Below the pieces are notes generated by a model. The model was not told where the DNA came from. It did no database searches and saw only the letters and a list, made by a program, of their open reading frames with translations. A DNA stretch of 64,000 bases from Laguncularia racemosa (taxonomy: Eukaryota > Streptophyta > Magnoliopsida > Myrtales > Combretaceae). The stretch lies in NCBI GenBank assembly GCA_037954665.1, contig JBBMOL010000286.1, positions 434,001 to 498,000 on the forward strand. The letters are read 5' to 3'. Of the stretch, positions 59,701 through 64,000 are shown piece by piece. Numbering within the stretch: the first letter of the stretch is position 1; the number at the start of each line of letters is the position of its first letter. The translations under genes and the position numbers were made by a program.

Positions 59701-60262
59701 AATAGGATAAATTAAACTCAAACCACATCTCCCTCAATAGTTATAATACATAATACTTGGTAAAAAAAATGTATTTTTAGATAATAAAGGCAGTTTTAGA
59801 ATGAAAAACTATTTATGGTTTTTATAAATGAATAGTTATTTATTATTTTAAATAATGGAGATTCATCATGGAACTGCTATTAAGTACCTAAAATGTAGCT
59901 AAACTCAATTAATAGCTCTTTCATAAGAAATAAGGGAGAAATAGAATAATAAATCTCCCAAGTGAATAAGTTGTAAATGTTTAACTAAGAACATAAAAAA
60001 CTTAATTGAGTTTTAATATAAATTTAGTGGATTTAAAAACTCAATTAAAACTATAGACAACTTTTAATTTATTTGTCTCGATAAAAAGATTGCCAAATAT
60101 TTAAAATCATTATGTGGTATCTTGGTATTTCAAATTTCTTAAGGGACATCTTTGTATTTTAACTAACCGAGGAAGAATAATATTAGGATGCATTAGAGCA
60201 CTATACCATAAAATGGATATTCTACCATCTGTTTCTAAAATTCATGTTGGTTGTTGTAATTT
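56751..60262. other. AT-rich DNA without recognisable gene
   Basis: Poly(TA) runs at 56985-57000, 58241-58262 and 58617-58638. The longest ORF (57949-57569, minus, 126 codons) is low-complexity in its second half (FHFIFSFSFFSF) and has no known domain; I do not call it a gene. Sequence around 58660-59200 is less AT-rich but has no ORF or repeat partner that I can see. Confidence 0.5.
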
Positions 60263-60543
60263 GATAAAGGAAAATGCAAAAAAATAAAGAGCCCGTACTT
60301 GTATAGTTTTTGTAAAAAAAATCTAGATTTGTTAATCATGTATTTAAAAGTTTGTGTTATAAATTACCCTTATTTTAAGACATTCATCCATCTATTGTTA
60401 AAGAAATTTAACATGACATAGACGAAACCCTAAATTAAGGGTAACTTATAAATACAAAACCTTAAATACATAGTTGAAAAATCCAAATCATTATTTGCAA
60501 AATTGTACAAATGTGGTTCTTCCATTGCATTTTTCTCTCATTT
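60263..60543. mobile_element. MITE-like inverted-repeat element
   Basis: 281 bp that folds on itself. The left arm gataaaggaaaatgcaa... through tagttttt, tgtatttaaaagttt and aaattaccctta is answered in reverse by taagggtaactt, aaccttaaatacata, aaaattgta and ttgcatttttctctc. The arms pair over most of their length with mismatches. No coding capacity, as expected for a miniature inverted-repeat element. The superfamily and target duplication are unclear. Confidence 0.65.
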
Positions 60544-61346
60544 AATTATATAATATCATATATAAAAATGATTATTATTTATTCATTTTTCACATATGGA
60601 AATATATAATTAATACATATATAGATTAGAATATTATTTTAATTAAATTTTATGTCAAATAATTTTAGTTTTTAGCCTCATTAAGACACACATATGAGAA
60701 AAACCAAATAATCTCTATGTATATGAGAAATAATATTTTATTTTCCATTCTCTCCAATATTGTTTATACTTTATTTATTTTCATTTTTTTATGTTCATTA
60801 ACATCAAATCAAATCCCAAATAATGCATATTATTAAATCCAAAATTTAATCACCTCATTAGATTTTACATCTTTTGCAAATGACAACCATAGTATCCATC
60901 TATTATTAGATTGGTCAACATACTTTTTGTAATTATTATATTGTCTAGAAAAATAATTATTGAAGCCTAGAGATAGAGTTTCTAGCTTTCTATATGAATT
61001 GATATTTATCATTTATTAACTACCTTATACAGTCGATTCTTTTATCTCTTTTATTTAAATATTATCAACTAAGTGATATCATATAAATAAAGGAACCTAT
61101 AATGAAAAAGAAGATTTTTGTTAGTAACTCAAGATCAAATACTTTGACTACTATCCATTATTATCAAGAGTGAGAAATAGTATAAAATCTATGTGAGGAT
61201 TTTTCTTTAAAGTATATATAATACTATTGAAAATAATAATCTTATTTTAAAAATCATTACAATTAATATTCTAATAATGTATATTTATTGCTTGTTATAA
61301 CTATAGTGTGAGCACTATTATCTAATTATGATCCATCTAGAAGATG
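60544..61346. other. AT-rich DNA without recognisable gene
   Basis: No ORF or repeat structure seen. Confidence 0.45.
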
Positions 61347-61523
61347 TAGAGAAAGTGTCTGTATTTGCATAGTTTTCCAAAAAAATAAAAGTGTTTTGAT
61401 TTTTTGATCGTGATGGAAGCCTTGAAACAAGAATAATTTATAAGCACAGGCCCTTGGCGCATGATCATAAAAATTATGTCCTTTTTTAAATAAAAATTAT
61501 ATAAATACAAGCCTTTCCTCTAT
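61347..61523. mobile_element. Second, shorter MITE-like inverted repeat
   Basis: 177 bp. The left arm tagagaaagtgtctgtattt pairs with the right arm aaatacaagcctttcctcta. The inner parts (gatcgtgatggaagcc / ggcccttggcgcatgatc) also pair. The arm text (gt.tgtatttgcatagtttt) resembles the element 1 kb to the left (cccgtacttgtatagtttttg), so both may be one family. Confidence 0.5.
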
Positions 61524-64000
61524 ATTTTTCCCAATTTAATAAAAAGTTAGGAAATTACATGTGAAACCCCATAAACTTCAATAGTAAGTACACTAGGTTG
61601 ACAATTCCATTATAATAAAAGCCTTATATTAAGCAATAGTAAATTTAAAATAATGTAATTAAGCAAAATGTAGGATTGTTAGGTGATTTATAACGAATGG
61701 ATAAAAGAAAATAAAAATATAAGTTTATGATAGTCAATTAAAAATTTTAAGTACATATTTATATTTAGGCTATACATACAATTTCATTTAAAATTACTAT
61801 CGTTTGAATATTTAAATAAGATCATTAGTACATGTAATAGTCAAACTCAATGCTATATAATTCCAAATCAATTTTCATTCTTACTTAACAAATGCCCTTT
61901 CCTTTCTTTTTTTTTATCATACTCCAAGGTCATCATAAACACTCTCTCTTCATGATTATATCAATATTGTCATCAAACTTCAATCACTCATAATTTTTCC
62001 AAATTTTATCAAAATCAACAACTGTAAGTTGCATTGTGATCTTCATGGGGACTACTTCATATCCACACCAATTTTGATAGGTAAAAGTTTGTTTTCAGTT
62101 TCAAGTTGAATAAAAAAGAAAGTAAAACATTTAGTTTTGAAAGTTTCTTTACAAAACGATTCATAAACTCAATTCTATTCAAGTTTCAATAAGTTTAGTT
62201 ACTAAACTCCACAATATATTTGTCATTCTTTGATTATAGGTGAGGAACTCAACTTTTCACAGCTTCTTGAGGATTACTTTGAACTATGAATCATGAGACC
62301 AAGGTATGTAAGAAATTCAATAAATTATTAATAAATTACTACAATACATACTTGAAAGCATGTTTATTTGATAAATGTGGATTATTGTGATGTTATTGGA
62401 TATTATGGATGGGTATTATACTTGAAAATAACGTTTTCACTCAACCTTCAAAACTCAGCCTAAAACCAGCCCTATCTGGCCGATTCTCAAATTGTTAACA
62501 AACTTAACAAGTCCATAGATTTGTGGCGGTTTGAGCTGCCAAACCCTTAAACCCATCAAGTCTACCTAAGTTAGAAAAATAAAAGAAAAAAATAATAATA
62601 TAATTGAATAAATTAAATTTAAAATAATATTAAAAATTTAAACTATTTCTATGTGAAAAAAGAAAAATTATTTTTCATTTACAACATTTAATGTGTTTGT
62701 TGTGATTAATAAGATAAGAATAAATGTAGTACAAAAGCATGTCTAGTTGGATATTTATATGCATCATTTAGAGAAAGTTTTCATTTCTTAGCAATTCGAG
62801 ACTAAAACAAGTTTTCGTCTTTTAATTTCCTTTTCTAAACTTTTGTCCCACATTACTAAGATAAAAACCCTACTTAAGTATGGTTTATAAAAATATATGC
62901 AAATTCTTTTCAATTTATTTACAAAATTGCTTAAAAACTATTAAAATTTTTATGCTCATAGTTTTTTTCTTTTTAAAATTTTCAACTTAATTTTTTTTAA
63001 CTTAAGTTATTAAAAAAAAAAAACGAATGCCCAATTCATGGGCCTCTAACCTAAAACTAGGAAATGATGAGTTTAAGGACCCACCCTAGCTCATGATCCC
63101 TAATTCTAGGGCCAATTTAGCCCCTTATGAACCATGACCTAGTGGGATCTAGGTCCAGTTTGAGGTTAGTTCAAACCCATGACCAGGTCTACACACATCC
63201 TATCAAGTTATAAACTAAACCAACTATGCTACTCGCATTACAAAGCCATAATAAATTAATGATGCCATCAAATTAGTGATGGATAAGGATGACACAAATC
63301 ATCTTTATGATTTGATCTCAAAATTTAACGTGATTGTTATGATAATCTATATCGTGATACATGATTGATTGAGTGTTTGCTTTATGAGTGCACTAAATTG
63401 CATGTTATGTCTTTCCTATACTTATCACTTAAAGTAAAACATGAATTGTTGCATACTATTGGTTAAGATAAAAACTTAACATGCATTGCATTGAATCTTG
63501 CATAGTCTAAAGGCCATCATTGCTACATGACTCAAAAAAAATAATCATTTAAGGACTCTTCTTCACCATTTGCAAACTAAGTGACTTAAGGGTTAATGCG
63601 ACAAAACCCATTTAAGGGTCTTGCTATTCATTTTGGGTTTATGCACTTAAGGAGTGCATTTAAGGCACCCTAAGCTACTTAATAGATATATTTATAAGTT
63701 TGGATGTCTTAGGCATTGCTTGTATTTACGGATCCCTATCTCAAGGTCAAGGTAGTCTTACACCCTAAACTTAATGTTAGTTACCAATAGATCACATGCA
63801 ATATTTGCATTGCATATGGTTGCTCATGTGTAACATATTATTAATAACTTACCTATAATTGCTTTTCCTTATATAGCGATGAGTATTGCACTTAGATCTC
63901 ATTGAGTCGCGATGTACACTCACCCTTCAATAGATTGTTTTGCATGTAATACCATAGAAGCTTGTGATGGCATATCACTTAGTGTGAATGAGAGCTAACT
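61524..64000. other. AT-rich DNA, possibly LTR-like near the window end
   Basis: No ORF. 63850-63960 reads attgcttttccttatatagcg..ctcattgagtcgcgatgtacactcacccttc..ttgttttgcatg, a word order (TATA-like, then ..gagt..actcaccc, then a T-rich stretch ending in g) that is common inside LTRs of Del/Tekay elements. An exon-like 64-bp segment at 62240-62303 sits between ttatag and gtatgt. Neither is proven. Confidence 0.35.

Noticed and set aside
62240..62303. Exon-like segment between ttatag and gtatgt
   Set aside because: Short, no reading frame continuing on either side, and such consensus strings are common by chance in AT-rich DNA.

Overview
The window looks like a piece of a plant nuclear genome, most likely a eudicot. 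It is strongly AT-rich and is packed with decayed Ty3/gypsy, Ty1/copia and LINE-1 retrotransposons whose domain composition is typical of higher plants (Athila, Tekay-like chromoviruses, copia with tRNA-iMet primer sites, RVT/zf-RVT/RNase H LINE). I recognise no intact host protein gene, tRNA or rRNA. Every coding stretch I can identify belongs to a mobile element and carries stops or frameshifts. The region reads as heterochromatic or intergenic DNA built by nested insertion.

Layout. 1-7766: 3' half of an Athila-type element (+): pol, broken env-like ORF, long 3' noncoding region, 3' LTR. 7767-8461: remnant of another gypsy element. 8462-15086: chromodomain Ty3/gypsy element (-) with both LTRs. 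15087-32762: a LINE-1 (+), split into three parts by a copia element (15616-20373, TSD ctaaa) and a Tekay-like element (21722-31691). The Tekay-like element itself carries a short LTR element (24953-29046, TSD agaag). 32763-36279: AT-rich DNA without a recognisable gene. 36280-40262: very degenerate gypsy gag/protease (-), split by a gag-protease-only LTR element (36560-39636, TSD ctatc). 40263-43472: AT-rich DNA. 43473-56745: a 13.3-kb Tekay/Del chromovirus (-) with roughly 3-kb LTRs, whose protease-RT linker holds a 2.17-kb solo LTR (49620-51792, TSD ggtac). 56746-64000: AT-rich DNA with two small inverted-repeat (MITE-like) elements and LTR-like sequence at the end.

The insertions give a relative order: LINE before copia and Tekay-1; Tekay-1 before the short LTR element; Tekay-2 before the solo LTR. 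None of the elements looks capable of autonomous movement. Two are internally deleted LTR elements that keep primer sites, LTRs and target duplications, so they were probably mobilised by enzymes supplied from elsewhere.

The least conventional signal is an array of tripartite palindromes. Each unit has outer half-sites of the TACACGG/CCGTGTA type around a central TACACGCCCGTGTA-like palindrome. The array occurs twice in the Athila element (internal region and LTR). Looser versions occur in the LTRs of two unrelated elements. A second broad signal is that in-frame stops are mostly TAG at expected Gln positions, and two integrases carry Glu-to-Lys changes, as expected of long-term decay of methylated CHG cytosines.
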